A stretch of 64,000 nt of DNA, from contig CAVXDE010000023.1 of the NCBI GenBank assembly GCA_963760435.1, positions 62,001-126,000 on the forward strand, written 5' to 3'. The notes beneath the pieces are model-generated. The model had not been told where the DNA came from, did no database searches, and was given only the letters and a program-made list of their open reading frames with translations. The translations under genes were made by a program, and so were the position numbers. Each line of letters opens with the position of its first letter. Position 1 is the stretch's first letter. Source of the DNA: JAFAXD01 sp963760435 (GTDB taxonomy: Bacteria; Pseudomonadota; Alphaproteobacteria; Rhizobiales; Xanthobacteraceae). This document shows positions 17,699 through 26,558 of this stretch, piece after piece.

Positions 17699-18970
17699 GG
17701 AGTCACTTGTCCTATAACTTGCGGTCGCGGTACGCTAGGGTCGGTCGTATCAATCACGACATCGACGTTAAGGTTTGTTAGCCTTTCTGTCAGGGTGGGA
17801 TCAGATAGCTCGATCCACACCTCGACGAACTCGAGCATCAGCTCGGGCCGCGGGATCGACGTTTAAAACATCGTTCTTGAAGATCATGTTGCCAACTCGA
17901 ATTACCTTGCCGGCAATCTGCTGCGGCAATGATCGGCTGCTAACACGGGCCGATTGCCCCACGCGCACTGAGAGGATGTCTGTTTCATAAACCTCCGCAA
18001 CGACTCGCATCTTGCTAGTATCCCCCATGGTCAAGATGGGGCCCGAACCTGCCTGTTCACCGGGCTTGACGCGAATATTTAAAATTCTCCCGTCAATCGG
18101 GGCGTACAAGGTGAGTCTTTTCGCCCTCGAGCGGGCTAGTTCGATCTGCTTTTCCAGTGAATAGATCGGGAATTCCGCTCTGGCCCTTTCGAGCGCCGCC
18201 TTTGCGAGCCTTATTTGCGCGTCGGCATCGATTTGATCGATATCAAATTGGCGCTGCATTTCGTTAAGTCGCGCCTGACCCGAGGCGAGGCTAGCCTCAC
18301 CTTCCAGGACGATTGCGTTTAAATCCTCTCTGATCCTACGACTCGCGACGCCTTGATTATAGAGGCGAGTCTGCGAAGCAAGTATGTCTTTGTCGTTTGC
18401 AAGTTTCGCGGCAATGTTCTTGATTGTAGCTTCTTGAGCGGCGATTCTCAGTGGCCACACCTCCCAGATTTGCTGCTTGTGTATCTCTGCCACGCGAATT
18501 CGTGCTAAATTGGTTTCCACTTCCGTTTCTAATTTGCTTCGCGTCTCATTCAATTGCGCTTGGAACATTTCGATCTGAGCGGTTTGTTCGTAATATCCAC
18601 CAAGAAATCCAAGCACTTGATCTTTTTTTACCAGGTCACCGCGTTCGACGAACAGGGTGTCCAAACGATCTGGCGTAGCATTCGAAGCAGTGAGATTTAT
18701 AAGCTCGCTTTGAGGTTCGATGCGCCCCAGAGCCGCGACCGCAACGCGGTGGTCATTCGCCAAATGATGCGCGTTATCTGGACCGTCAGGTACAAGATCA
18801 GCCTTGCTGGCGAACATGCCAAATTGCTGATAACCGACAATCGCGAGCGTCGCGAACCCAACCGCGCCAACGGTCCCGACGACTTTGATTAGTCGACGAA
18901 TCCACACGTTCGCCCCCCTACGCGCATAAAGGGCCGCAGGCGCGACCCCGAGCAAAGGGTTTACTAACAC
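17695..18970 (-). pseudogene. DevB/HlyD-type membrane-fusion protein, 3' frameshift
   Basis: One N-terminal membrane helix (IKVVGTVGAVGFATLAIVGY) is followed by the biotinyl-lipoyl half (VAALGRIEPQSELINLTA, VERGDLVKKDQVLGFLGG), a long coiled-coil hairpin (about 140-260) and the return half (KRLTLYAPIDGRILNIRVKP, GEQAGSGPILTMGDTSKMRV). The annotated frame ends RADARVRRGVDRAI at 17801. Shifting by one base at about 17825 restores EVWIELSDPTLTERLTNLNV and a stop at 17695 overlapping the permease start, as the operon layout predicts. The protein should bridge the permeases to an outer-membrane channel. The start at 18970 is a GTG; a GTG near 18909 behind a G-rich site is an alternative. Confidence 0.75.
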
Positions 18971-19035
18971 TTAAACGTAATGCCACAAAAAAGCCAAAGT
19001 CAAGATCAGAGGACGTTCTTACCGGCTGTTAGGAC

Positions 19036-19054
19036 ACGTTGGGTTCGACAGAAA
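19036..19054 (+). repeat. 19-bp direct repeat, copy 1 (upstream of exporter operon)
   Basis: ACGTTGGGTTCGACAGAAA, matching the copy at 19389-19407 at 17 of 19 positions. It lies 66 bases upstream of the membrane-fusion protein start. Possibly an operator shared with the divergent gene. Confidence 0.5.
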
Positions 19055-19388
19055 AAATCCAAATCGGGCCAAACCGCCTTCCACCGTCATAATTGAAAGT
19101 GTTTGATCCCATTGCATAATCACGAAATACGGGGTCTCCATCATTCGATGGCGTGCGGTATTTTATAACCTCCTGCATTTTTTCATTACCTCAGATCTGA
19201 AAATGAGTACTAGTGTTTGTCGCGGAATTGGCGTAATTTAGCCATATTTATTACGGGCGGGTCCCGGTATGCCGGCATTGTTGGTTGGTGCGGTGAGTAT
19301 GGGAATGCGTAGCGAGCCGTGCGATCAATCCGTTTATCGTCAACAAATGCGTGCGCTTCAGAACGGCGGACTTCGGGCCGATATTCGA

Positions 19389-19407
19389 ACGTTGGGCTCG
19401 ACGGAAA
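19389..19407 (+). repeat. 19-bp direct repeat, copy 2 (just upstream of sensor-patatin start)
   Basis: ACGTTGGGCTCGACGGAAA, ending 15 bases before the ATG at 19423; the GGAAA at its end may double as the ribosome site. Same orientation as copy 1, 353 bases away. Confidence 0.5.
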
Positions 19408-19422
19408 GCTCGCTTAACCGCG

Positions 19423-22400
19423 ATGCGTAACCTCTCCATACGCTCCCGCCTATTTTGTCTCGCACTTTTGCTGTTTTGCATGTTGATTGGATTCACCGTT
19501 TTCCTGACACACAAGCTTAGCTCAAACACCTTGGAAATCGAGGAAGAAGCGGAGGTTGCCTCGCTGCTTAAAAAGGCGCACGGAACGACCAAAGATTTTG
19601 CGGAATTAAAGTACTGGTTGACGAACGCCGCAGGGAGGGTGCTGAGCCAATCCAATAATCAATTATTCCACATGCAGCAGCGGCTCGAAGCTGACCTTCG
19701 TTTGATTGAGACATCCGCTCCCGAACCAACACAGCGCGTAAGACGAGAGCTAAAGCTTTTATTGGACTACGTATCAAAGGCCATCGACGCCTATACACAC
19801 CAACAAAACACCCTCGGCGATTCATTGGTAGCCATTAGCGGCGAGCAAATAAAGAAAGTCGATGACGAATTGGAGTCAGTTGTTAGCCAACTTGAGCACA
19901 ACGCGGTCGTGCGCCGTGATGCCGCGATCAGGAATCTACGGGAGACGGCCAAGCTTACCATTTTGGCTGCGGGGCTTGCTCTTTTGGGCTTTGCCATACT
20001 CACAGCGGTAATCGTGTCAACGATTACCGGGCCCTTGCGAAAATTGGAGATGAGTATCGGAGCGATCATTTCCGGAAAGCTCAATTTTAACCTGCCTGAA
20101 CTAGCCCACGATGAAATTGGTAAAATGGCTCGAGCGCTCTCTATGTTGCGCGACAGCTTATTTGAACGTCAGCGCTTGGAAGAGCGGCGAAGGTACGCTG
20201 AAGTAGCGACCGTGACGGCCCAGCGTCAGCTCAAAGATGCAATCGAGACGATCTCCGATGGTTTTGCGCTTTATGACAGCCAGGATCGGCTCGTAATCTG
20301 CAACCAGAGATACCAAGAGATCTTCAGCAATGGTCAGCTCGAACCGTCCCCGGGGGTCGCCTACGAGGAGGTTCTTAGAGCTGCCGTCGGAAATGTTGCT
20401 TCCAACCAGGTCACCGAAGCGCGATTGGCGGCGCGCATACAACGCAGACATCGCCGTATTGGAAACTATGAAACAGTAAATATCGGAGGGCGGCTGATAA
20501 GCATTAGAGAAAGGCCGACGGTCGACGGCGGGATTGTAGGTCTCTATTCCGATGTGACCGCGCGGCAGCACGACAAAACGGCTAAGAACGACCAAGTGCA
20601 TCAATTGCATGACGTCGAATGTGCCGGAGTGGGCCGCCTGTCGCGGCAAGCGGCGAGCGCCACCACCTTTTTGGCAAACGAGAACATAGGGGTTATCGGT
20701 CCGTCGTTCGACTCTCTTTCGGAGACGGTCGATGCACAGTTTGAGTTGGGGTTTGCCGTTGCGCGTACATCAGCCGACAAGACCCACGCGAGCTCCCATA
20801 ACACTGATGTTCGGGTCTCTTCCGAAGCATCCGGAATCGATCAGAACCAAGCACTGTCTTCGCTAGCGCCACTTAACGTCGATTGCTCGCTAAAGCCACA
20901 CATCATCAATATCGTGCATGACGCTCCCGCGCTCGCTCCGTTGCAAGCACCAGAGCCGGGCGAAGATGCGGTTTCTCTCCGCATTGCTGCCATTGCGTCG
21001 GATGCATTTCCCAATCTAGATCACAATGAGCTTCAAGCAATTACGCGAGTTTGCTCATGGTTTTCCATCCCAGGCGGAAGCAGTCTTTTGAGACAAGGGC
21101 AGGAGTTGGACTCAATTTACATCGTCGCTTCCGGCATCTTAGGCGCTTATCGTGCCGACGCCGCCGGCCAGGAACGCTTACTTGGCCGGATCGGCGTCGG
21201 AGAATTGATCGGAGAAATGGGATTCCTAACTGGGGATGCGAGAACGGCAACAATAAGGGCACTACGCAACAGCGAACTCGTCAAAATATCCAGAACGGAT
21301 CTGCCTGAGCTCGCCTCCCAGCATCCCGGCGTATTGACCGAGGTCTGTAGAACGGTCATTTCTCGGCTGCGCGATGTCCAGGAGCGCGGGACCGCCAAGC
21401 TGCATGCCAAGACTTTCTGTGTGATAGCGGAGGACGCGAACCTCGATGTAATGGCGTTTGCTGAGGTGATGCGCGGTGCCGCTGGTGGTAATCCACTTGT
21501 TCTTACCCGGGTCGATGCTGTCGGAAATACAGCAGAATGGTTTTTTCGCCATGAACGGGACCACTCGGCTATCATCTACGTGGCCGAACCTCAGCTGACC
21601 ACGTGGACGAAATTTTGCATAAGACAGTCTGATCACGTCGTAGTGCTGGTCCGTGCTCAATCGAGCGCACGCCCGATTCTGGCGAGCCAATCAGGCCAAG
21701 AAATCGTTCCGGTTGATATCCCGCGTGATCTGGTTCTGATGTGGGACAAGAGTATCGTTAGTTCGCAAACCTCGGCATGGCTCGAAGCAGTGAGACCCCG
21801 CTTCCATTATCATGTGCGATCGCGCGCTGATGCTGAGCGCGCAGCACGGTTGATTACCGGCAACGGGGTCGGTCTCGTTTTATCAGGGGGCGGGGCGCGC
21901 GGTTTGGCCCATGTCGGGGTCGCAAAGGCGCTTCGCGAACTGGGGATTACCATCGACGCGATTGGGGGTACAAGCATCGGGGCCTTGGTCGGTGCCGGCT
22001 TAGCGTTGGAGTGGGACATTGAGCCTGCATTTGAAAATTGCATGCAAGCCTTTCTACGGCGACCATTCCTGAACGATTTTGGATTGTCCCGGTCGGCCCT
22101 GTTCTCAGGGAGGAAACTTAATCGGTTATTCAACGAGTGGTTTGGTGAGATCTGTATCGAGGAAACGCCGATTAATTTTTTCTGCGTGACGACCAACCTG
22201 ACGACCGGGTCCTTGGCGGTGCACACATCGGGGAAAGTTGCCGAATGGGTACGGGCTTCAGCTGCCATACCTGGGGTATTTCCGCCGTTTCTCAATGGCG
22301 GCTCGGTGCATGTCGACGGCGGGGTGCTGGACAATCTCCCCATTTCAAGCATGCGGCGCAGTGGCATAAACTCGGTGATAGCGGTCAATGTTGGATTGGA

Positions 22401-22653
22401 CGACGCACTTAGCGCATCCGCGGGCCCACCGGGTGTTCTGGATCTGCTCAAGCGCGTCGCAACGATCGGCAGCGATTCCAAACAAGGTTCGGAATTGCAG
22501 AAATGCGATATTTTGATCAGCCCGGGCACGGGGCATATTGGGCTGCTTGACTGGCGCTCATACGAGCAGGCGTTTGCGGCCGGTTATAGGGCAACCATGC
22601 AGCAACTGTCTCAAGCTTATTCGGTTTCCTCCTCCATCGGTTCTGTATCGTGA
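19423..22653 (+). CDS. membrane sensor fused to cNMP-binding and patatin phospholipase domains
   Basis: 1076 residues from the ATG at 19423; the earlier in-frame ATG at 19351 adds non-family sequence. Order: membrane helix about 9-29; periplasmic helical sensor 30-175; second helix about 178-200; HAMP 200-250; PAS-like domain about 268-380 (AIETISDGFALYDSQDRLVI); an unstructured linker to about 515; cNMP roll 520-650 with cassette GELIGEMGFLTGDARTAT; an NTE-type linker domain 655-800; patatin domain from about 815. Oxyanion motif GGGARG (822-827), nucleophile Ser851 in GTSIG and Asp965 in DGG form a complete catalytic dyad. NTE/RssA-type patatins are phospholipases or lysophospholipases. A HAMP-PAS front end implies control by an envelope and a cytoplasmic signal as well as a nucleotide. 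It is divergent from the exporter operon. Confidence 0.85.
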   Translation: MRNLSIRSRLFCLALLLFCMLIGFTVFLTHKLSSNTLEIEEEAEVASLLKKAHGTTKDFAELKYWLTNAAGRVLSQSNNQLFHMQQRLEADLRLIETSAPEPTQRVRRELKLLLDYVSKAIDAYTHQQNTLGDSLVAISGEQIKKVDDELESVVSQLEHNAVVRRDAAIRNLRETAKLTILAAGLALLGFAILTAVIVSTITGPLRKLEMSIGAIISGKLNFNLPELAHDEIGKMARALSMLRDSLFERQRLEERRRYAEVATVTAQRQLKDAIETISDGFALYDSQDRLVICNQRYQEIFSNGQLEPSPGVAYEEVLRAAVGNVASNQVTEARLAARIQRRHRRIGNYETVNIGGRLISIRERPTVDGGIVGLYSDVTARQHDKTAKNDQVHQLHDVECAGVGRLSRQAASATTFLANENIGVIGPSFDSLSETVDAQFELGFAVARTSADKTHASSHNTDVRVSSEASGIDQNQALSSLAPLNVDCSLKPHIINIVHDAPALAPLQAPEPGEDAVSLRIAAIASDAFPNLDHNELQAITRVCSWFSIPGGSSLLRQGQELDSIYIVASGILGAYRADAAGQERLLGRIGVGELIGEMGFLTGDARTATIRALRNSELVKISRTDLPELASQHPGVLTEVCRTVISRLRDVQERGTAKLHAKTFCVIAEDANLDVMAFAEVMRGAAGGNPLVLTRVDAVGNTAEWFFRHERDHSAIIYVAEPQLTTWTKFCIRQSDHVVVLVRAQSSARPILASQSGQEIVPVDIPRDLVLMWDKSIVSSQTSAWLEAVRPRFHYHVRSRADAERAARLITGNGVGLVLSGGGARGLAHVGVAKALRELGITIDAIGGTSIGALVGAGLALEWDIEPAFENCMQAFLRRPFLNDFGLSRSALFSGRKLNRLFNEWFGEICIEETPINFFCVTTNLTTGSLAVHTSGKVAEWVRASAAIPGVFPPFLNGGSVHVDGGVLDNLPISSMRRSGINSVIAVNVGLDDALSASAGPPGVLDLLKRVATIGSDSKQGSELQKCDILISPGTGHIGLLDWRSYEQAFAAGYRATMQQLSQAYSVSSSIGSVS

Positions 22654-22787
22654 CCTGACCCTCACCCGTAACCGTGGGTTCGCAAACCGACGAATTAATT
22701 GAGTGGAACGCTCGTCGGGGCCATCGGGGCTCAGGTCATGCGCAGCAAACTCTGCATGCCTGGCGCTGCCGGGCCTACAGAAGATCG

Positions 22788-23497
22788 TTATGCAGATGAA
22801 CTCGTCGGGTTGACGCCCAACAAGTCGGCCGAGGTGGAGGTGACCGCCGGATGTATCGTAAGCGTCGGCGTCGATCCGTCGCCGCTTACTACAACGGCCC
22901 CGTTCAACCCAGGCGTGTTGGGATCGACAAATTTCAACACAGTACATTCTGCGTTACTTAAAGTTGCTAAATCGGCCGTAACGCCGGGAAGATCGCTATG
23001 TGCGAGAGCCCTGGCCGCGGCATCGAAGGCAACGTTATGACTGCTGAGGGTTGAAGTGAAAAACTCGGCCGCAAATATCTTGTTGCTAGAGTGGTTTGGT
23101 CGCTGCCTTGTGCCCCCTTTGCCACGGCAAGGATGAAGGTTCCGATAGCCTGAGGATTTCCAAGATTTGCTTCCAAACTATTCTGCCAATACGCCAACCC
23201 ACCTGCCTCGGGGGTGCGCCCAAATAGATTATGGTAGATTTGCGAAATGAAATCTTGGACTTCGCCGGAGCTAGCACGCACCGGGTCTGCGAGGAACGGA
23301 TATTGTGCCTGCGCTTCGGGCTGCACTGAAAAAGAGGCGGCGATCGACTGCAATGGCGCGCCGTGAGCAAGCGCGTCGAGCCAATAGTTCATCCCACCGG
23401 GACCACCGGCACGACCGAAATACGCAACGTAGAGCGATTCGATCTGGGCGTTCTCGGTATCAGCGGGCAGGAACTGAACGAGGGTAACAGCAGACAT
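22788..23497 (-). pseudogene. DUF4214-domain protein, one frameshift
   Basis: The frame from 23497 starts MSAVTLVQFLPADTENAQIE and carries the DUF4214 pattern SLYVAYFGRAGGPGGMNYWL, then a second unit FISQIYHNLFGRTPEAGGLA and YWQNSLEANLGNPQAIGTFI. It then drifts into non-family sequence. A one-base shift at about 23078 restores IFAAEFFTSTLSSHNVAFDA and a natural end (about 100 more residues) at 22788. DUF4214 modules occur in secreted, calcium-dependent or S-layer-like surface proteins; no enzyme activity is known for them. It has no classical signal peptide, as usual for type I secretion substrates. It converges on the sensor-patatin gene. Confidence 0.65.
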
Positions 23498-23572
23498 GAA
23501 TTCATTCCTAGTGTCGGGGGGTGCCGAGCACCTTCCAGGATGCAGTTCTCTCTCGATAATCGGGGCGTCACC

Positions 23573-24349
23573 TCAGCCTTGCCTGCGCGCCCGCCCGCGA
23601 CCAATCCTGTTGAACCGCGCTTTTTGCTGCTCGCTCAGCGATCCATAAAAGTCATGGAGCGGACCGCGCACGGTTCCGATCGCTACCAATACGGCTTGCA
23701 ATCGCTGCTGGATCGCCGAAAGCCGGGCCGGCGGGGTGACCGGCATTTCGTTCGCGCAGGACGCGTCCAGGATGCTTCTCGCCTTCGCGGACGCACCCTG
23801 CAGGGCCTCGAGCAATGTCCGCTGCATCGCCGTCGGATGCACGTCGCGCAGGATCTGGACAGTGGGCCAATTGGGAAGTGCGCGGTTGCAGCCGGCTACA
23901 GGTGAGCTGCCGCCGTTTGTCGGAGCCTGCTTTTGCGTCAACGCGTTCAGCCGTGCCTTCTGCTCGTCGCCGAGCATATCGTAGAGCTTCGCGAGCGCAG
24001 GCTGCTCCACTTTTACGGCGTTGAGCATCGCCTGCACACGCTGTTGCAGGGCATCGATTCGAGCAATGGCCGTCGGCGGCACGTCGGTCGGGCACGCGGT
24101 TTTGACGATCTGCGCCGCCTGGACGGACGTGTTGCCGAGTTCGTCGAGAGCTGCGCGCTGTTGGTCGGTCGGCTGAGCCAGCTGCCGGATCTCGTCGACC
24201 GGGATGCCCGCGACATCAAGCGAGTCACCTTCACAATGGTCGCTGGGGTACTCCACGACAGCCTGCGCCATTTGCCGCGCGCCGCTCCCGGAGGCCGCTG
24301 CCGTGATGGTAAGCAAAACTGTGGCGGCAACTCGCAAATGTGTCGTCAT
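23573..24349 (-). CDS. periplasmic LTXXQ/Spy-like helical protein with two repeats
   Basis: 258 residues with a signal peptide (LRVAATVLLTITAAASGSGA). Two similar helical halves follow. Each has a Cys (HCEGD / ACPTD; GCNRA / SCANE), a RIDALQQRVQAMLNAV or RLSAIQQRLQAVLVAI helix, and then the LTXXQ-like end YDMLGDEQKARLNAL or YGSLSEQQKARFN. Spy/CpxP relatives are periplasmic chaperones or stress sensors that bind unfolded proteins. The internal duplication and C-terminal basic tail (RIGRGRARRQG) are worth noting. The function is by family only. Confidence 0.75.
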   Translation of the reverse strand: MTTHLRVAATVLLTITAAASGSGARQMAQAVVEYPSDHCEGDSLDVAGIPVDEIRQLAQPTDQQRAALDELGNTSVQAAQIVKTACPTDVPPTAIARIDALQQRVQAMLNAVKVEQPALAKLYDMLGDEQKARLNALTQKQAPTNGGSSPVAGCNRALPNWPTVQILRDVHPTAMQRTLLEALQGASAKARSILDASCANEMPVTPPARLSAIQQRLQAVLVAIGTVRGPLHDFYGSLSEQQKARFNRIGRGRARRQG

Positions 24350-24512
24350 GCTTCTTCGGCGTGCTGGTTCTCCGGTCTCTCATTTCAAACGGCTTTACGC
24401 CGGATCAAAGGAGGATCGGGCTTTTTGCCAAATCCGATCCCCTTCCCTGCCTCCGTTCTGCCGTACCTCGATGGCAGCGTGTGGGCATCATTTCATCTGT
24501 GGGGGATTCGAC

Positions 24513-25028
24513 ATGGGTCGAACACTGGGGGCTCTGGCCTTTCTGGCACTCGCGATTACGGCACCGGTCCAGCAGGCCGCGGCACAAGAACCTAATCCTC
24601 TCGGCGGCGCATTGCTCGGTGGGGCGGCCGGGGCGATTATCGGCGGCGTCGCGGGTGGCGGTAAAGGCGCGGCCATCGGCGCGCTGGTCGGAGCCGGCAC
24701 CGGCGCCCTCATCGCTTCGCAAGGCCAACCGCGCCCCGGCGGTTACCGCTACTACCAGAACGGGTGTTATCAACAGCGCCCGGACGGCGCCTGGGTCGTC
24801 GTCGCGCCCCAATATTGCGGTGGCCCGGCGCCCGCTCCTGTCGCGGTCGTAGCGCCGCCCCCGCCCCCGGTCGACCCGTTGCGCGACCGGATGCTGGAAT
24901 TGCGCGGCGGCTGCGAAGCCGGCGACCGCGGCGCCTGCGTGCGTCTGGGGATCATCATCGGTGAAAACCGGGCGCGCCGCACCGCCTGGCGCCGTGAATA
25001 CCCGGACGTGTTCTTCTACGAGCGCTGA
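24513..25028 (+). CDS. glycine-zipper envelope protein
   Basis: 171 residues. A signal peptide (LGALAFLALAITAPVQQAAA) is followed by a glycine-zipper helical pair (GGALLGGAAGAIIGGVAGGG, IGALVGAGTGALIAS) like those in outer-membrane lipoproteins and the 17-kDa antigen group. Next is a YRYYQNGCYQQRPDGAWVVV segment and a proline-rich spacer. The C-terminal basic part is RMLELRGGCEAGDRGACVRL and IIGENRARRTAWRREYP. The ATG at 24513 follows GGGGGATTCGAC. Likely an outer-membrane-associated structural protein. A 12-bp hairpin follows the stop. Confidence 0.7.
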   Translation: MGRTLGALAFLALAITAPVQQAAAQEPNPLGGALLGGAAGAIIGGVAGGGKGAAIGALVGAGTGALIASQGQPRPGGYRYYQNGCYQQRPDGAWVVVAPQYCGGPAPAPVAVVAPPPPPVDPLRDRMLELRGGCEAGDRGACVRLGIIIGENRARRTAWRREYPDVFFYER

Positions 25029-25052
25029 TCCGACCCGCTATTCTCAACGGAT

Positions 25053-25080
25053 GCCGATGTGATCAAAGGATCACATCGGC
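25053..25080. terminator. perfect 12-bp hairpin after glycine-zipper gene
   Basis: GCCGATGTGATC (25053-25064), loop AAAG, GATCACATCGGC (25069-25080). The stem is perfect but no T-run follows, so termination or mRNA 3'-end protection are both possible. Confidence 0.5.
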
Positions 25081-25131
25081 GTCACGCGTCTTGCCCATTG
25101 CGATCGTGCGGCCCACGTAATCCGTGATCGG

Positions 25132-25380
25132 ATGGACGAGATGTGGATCGCCAAATCAGTGTTGATGGGAGTAGCCGTTTTGGTCGCCGCATCGGCCCTG
25201 GCGCAGGCCGCGTCCCGTCGCGATCGCGGCGTCCCGTCCTACTCCAGCAGCTACAGCGCATATGGCTCCGCATCTCCGGCGAGCCCGCCGGCAGCGGCCG
25301 GCTCCTATGGCGGCTACAGCACGGACCCGCACACGCGCGCCCTCGAAGCGCTTGCCGACAAGTACCGGCCCGGCTGGTGA
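25132..25380 (+). CDS. small secreted protein, Ser/Tyr/Ala-rich
   Basis: 82 residues. A signal peptide (KSVLMGVAVLVAASALAQAA) leaves a mature tail of about 55 residues: RRDRGVPSYSSSYSAYGSAS, then a Pro/Ala/Gly stretch and the ending DPHTRALEALADKYRPGW. A second ATG at 25141 has a better placed GGACGAG ahead of it and gives 79 residues. The family is not recognised; small proteins of this make-up are common in Bradyrhizobium relatives. Confidence 0.5.
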   Translation: MDEMWIAKSVLMGVAVLVAASALAQAASRRDRGVPSYSSSYSAYGSASPASPPAAAGSYGGYSTDPHTRALEALADKYRPGW

Positions 25381-25419
25381 CGGCGACACGCCGCGACTGC
25401 CGAGATGCTAAAGTAAAGC

Positions 25420-26115
25420 ATGCCGATCGATCTCATCTGCCTCGATGCCGATGACACGTTGTGGCACAACATGCGCCACTTCGATGCCGCTGAGCAGGCT
25501 CTGTTCGGCATTCTCGAGCCCTTCGCCGCCTCACCTGCCGCCCGTGAACGGCTCGAGTCCGTGGGCGCCCGCAACCTCGCGCTCTACGGCTACGGCGTAA
25601 AGAGCTTCACGCTGTCCATGCTGGAGACAGCGACCGAGCTTGCCGGCGACGCGCTGCCACCATCGGCCGTGCGCGATATCCTCGCCATCGGCCGCGACTT
25701 GCTGCAGCATCCGGTTGAGCTCCTGCCCGGCGTCGAGGCAACGCTCGACGCTCTCGCCGAGCGCGCCCGCCTCGTGTTGGTGACGAAGGGCGACCTGCTG
25801 CACCAGGAAGCAAAGCTTGCCGCGTCCGGGCTCGGCGAGCGCTTCACCGCCATCGAGATCGTCAGCGACAAGACCGCAGACTCGTTCCGCCGGTTGTTTG
25901 CCCGCCATGCCGTCGCCTCGGAGTGCTGCGCCATGGCGGGTGACTCGATCCGCTCCGACGTTCTGCCCGCGCTGGAGGCCGGAGCCTGGGCCGCCCTGGT
26001 GCCGCACGACATTGTCTGGTTCTACGAACGCGCCGTGCCGCCCGCCCAGCATCCCCGCTTCACGCACTTGCAGACGTTCACCGACCTCCCCGCCTGGATC
26101 GACGCGATCGCTTAG
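25420..26115 (+). CDS. HAD-superfamily hydrolase
   Basis: 231 residues with motif I LICLDADDTLWHN (nucleophile Asp9, acid/base Asp11), a helical cap (about 15-95), LPGVEATLDALAERARLVLV leading to motif II/III VTKGDLLHQEAKL, and motif IV MAGDSIRSDVLPALEAGAWA. This is subfamily I, close to haloacid dehalogenase-like phosphatases of the YjjG/pyrimidine-nucleotidase kind. The substrate is unknown. It starts 39 bases after the small secreted protein gene and may be co-transcribed. Confidence 0.85.
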   Translation: MPIDLICLDADDTLWHNMRHFDAAEQALFGILEPFAASPAARERLESVGARNLALYGYGVKSFTLSMLETATELAGDALPPSAVRDILAIGRDLLQHPVELLPGVEATLDALAERARLVLVTKGDLLHQEAKLAASGLGERFTAIEIVSDKTADSFRRLFARHAVASECCAMAGDSIRSDVLPALEAGAWAALVPHDIVWFYERAVPPAQHPRFTHLQTFTDLPAWIDAIA

Positions 26116-26192
26116 CTGTCGCAATCGTCGCCTTGACTTTGCCGCATTTAGGTTGATATCAACTTATCATCAGTGGGTGGAGGAGGACGACG

Positions 26193-26558
26193 ATGAGCGC
26201 GACCAACACATTTCTTGCCGTGTTCCTTGGCAGCAAGAGCAGCGGCCGAATGGCTGAATGGAATGCCCTTCCCGACGACAAGCGCCTCGCGAAAATGCAG
26301 GAAGGAATGGCAGCGTGGAAGGCCTGGGTCGAGAAACATCAGGATGCGATTGTCAGCATGGGCGGCCCGCTCGGCCAAACCAAGAAGGTGAGCTCACGCG
26401 GCATCGAGGATACGAGCAATGAGCTGACCGCCTACACGGTGGTCCGCGCGGATTCGCGCGACGCGGCGGCGAAGCTGTTCGACAAACATCCGCACTTCGC
26501 GATCTTCCCCGGCGAATCCATCGAGATCATGCCGATTCTGCCGATACCCGGCGCGTAG
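26193..26558 (+). CDS. YCII-like domain protein
   Basis: 121 residues of YCII/DGPF-type ferredoxin-like fold: NTFLAVFLGSKSSGRMAEWN, MAAWKAWVEKHQDAIVSMGG, LTAYTVVRADSRDAAAKLFD and the ending HPHFAIFPGESIEIMPILPI. Members are small cytoplasmic proteins of unclear activity. GGAGGACGACG precedes the ATG. Its 3' end runs directly into a palindromic intergenic repeat. Confidence 0.7.
   Translation: MSATNTFLAVFLGSKSSGRMAEWNALPDDKRLAKMQEGMAAWKAWVEKHQDAIVSMGGPLGQTKKVSSRGIEDTSNELTAYTVVRADSRDAAAKLFDKHPHFAIFPGESIEIMPILPIPGA

Larger units (their letters stand above)
18971..19422. promoter_or_regulatory. divergent control region between exporter operon and sensor-patatin gene
   Basis: 452 bases, AT-rich, without a gene. 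It should hold the promoters of both divergent units. A TTGACT reading toward the exporter at about 19000 could be a -35 element, but no good -10 is seen. Two near-identical 19-base direct repeats are listed separately. Confidence 0.5.

Noticed and set aside
10974..23500. Integrative element with an integrase
   Set aside because: No integrase, transposase or attachment repeat was found. Only the base-composition shift and the tRNA position are kept, as a weak finding.
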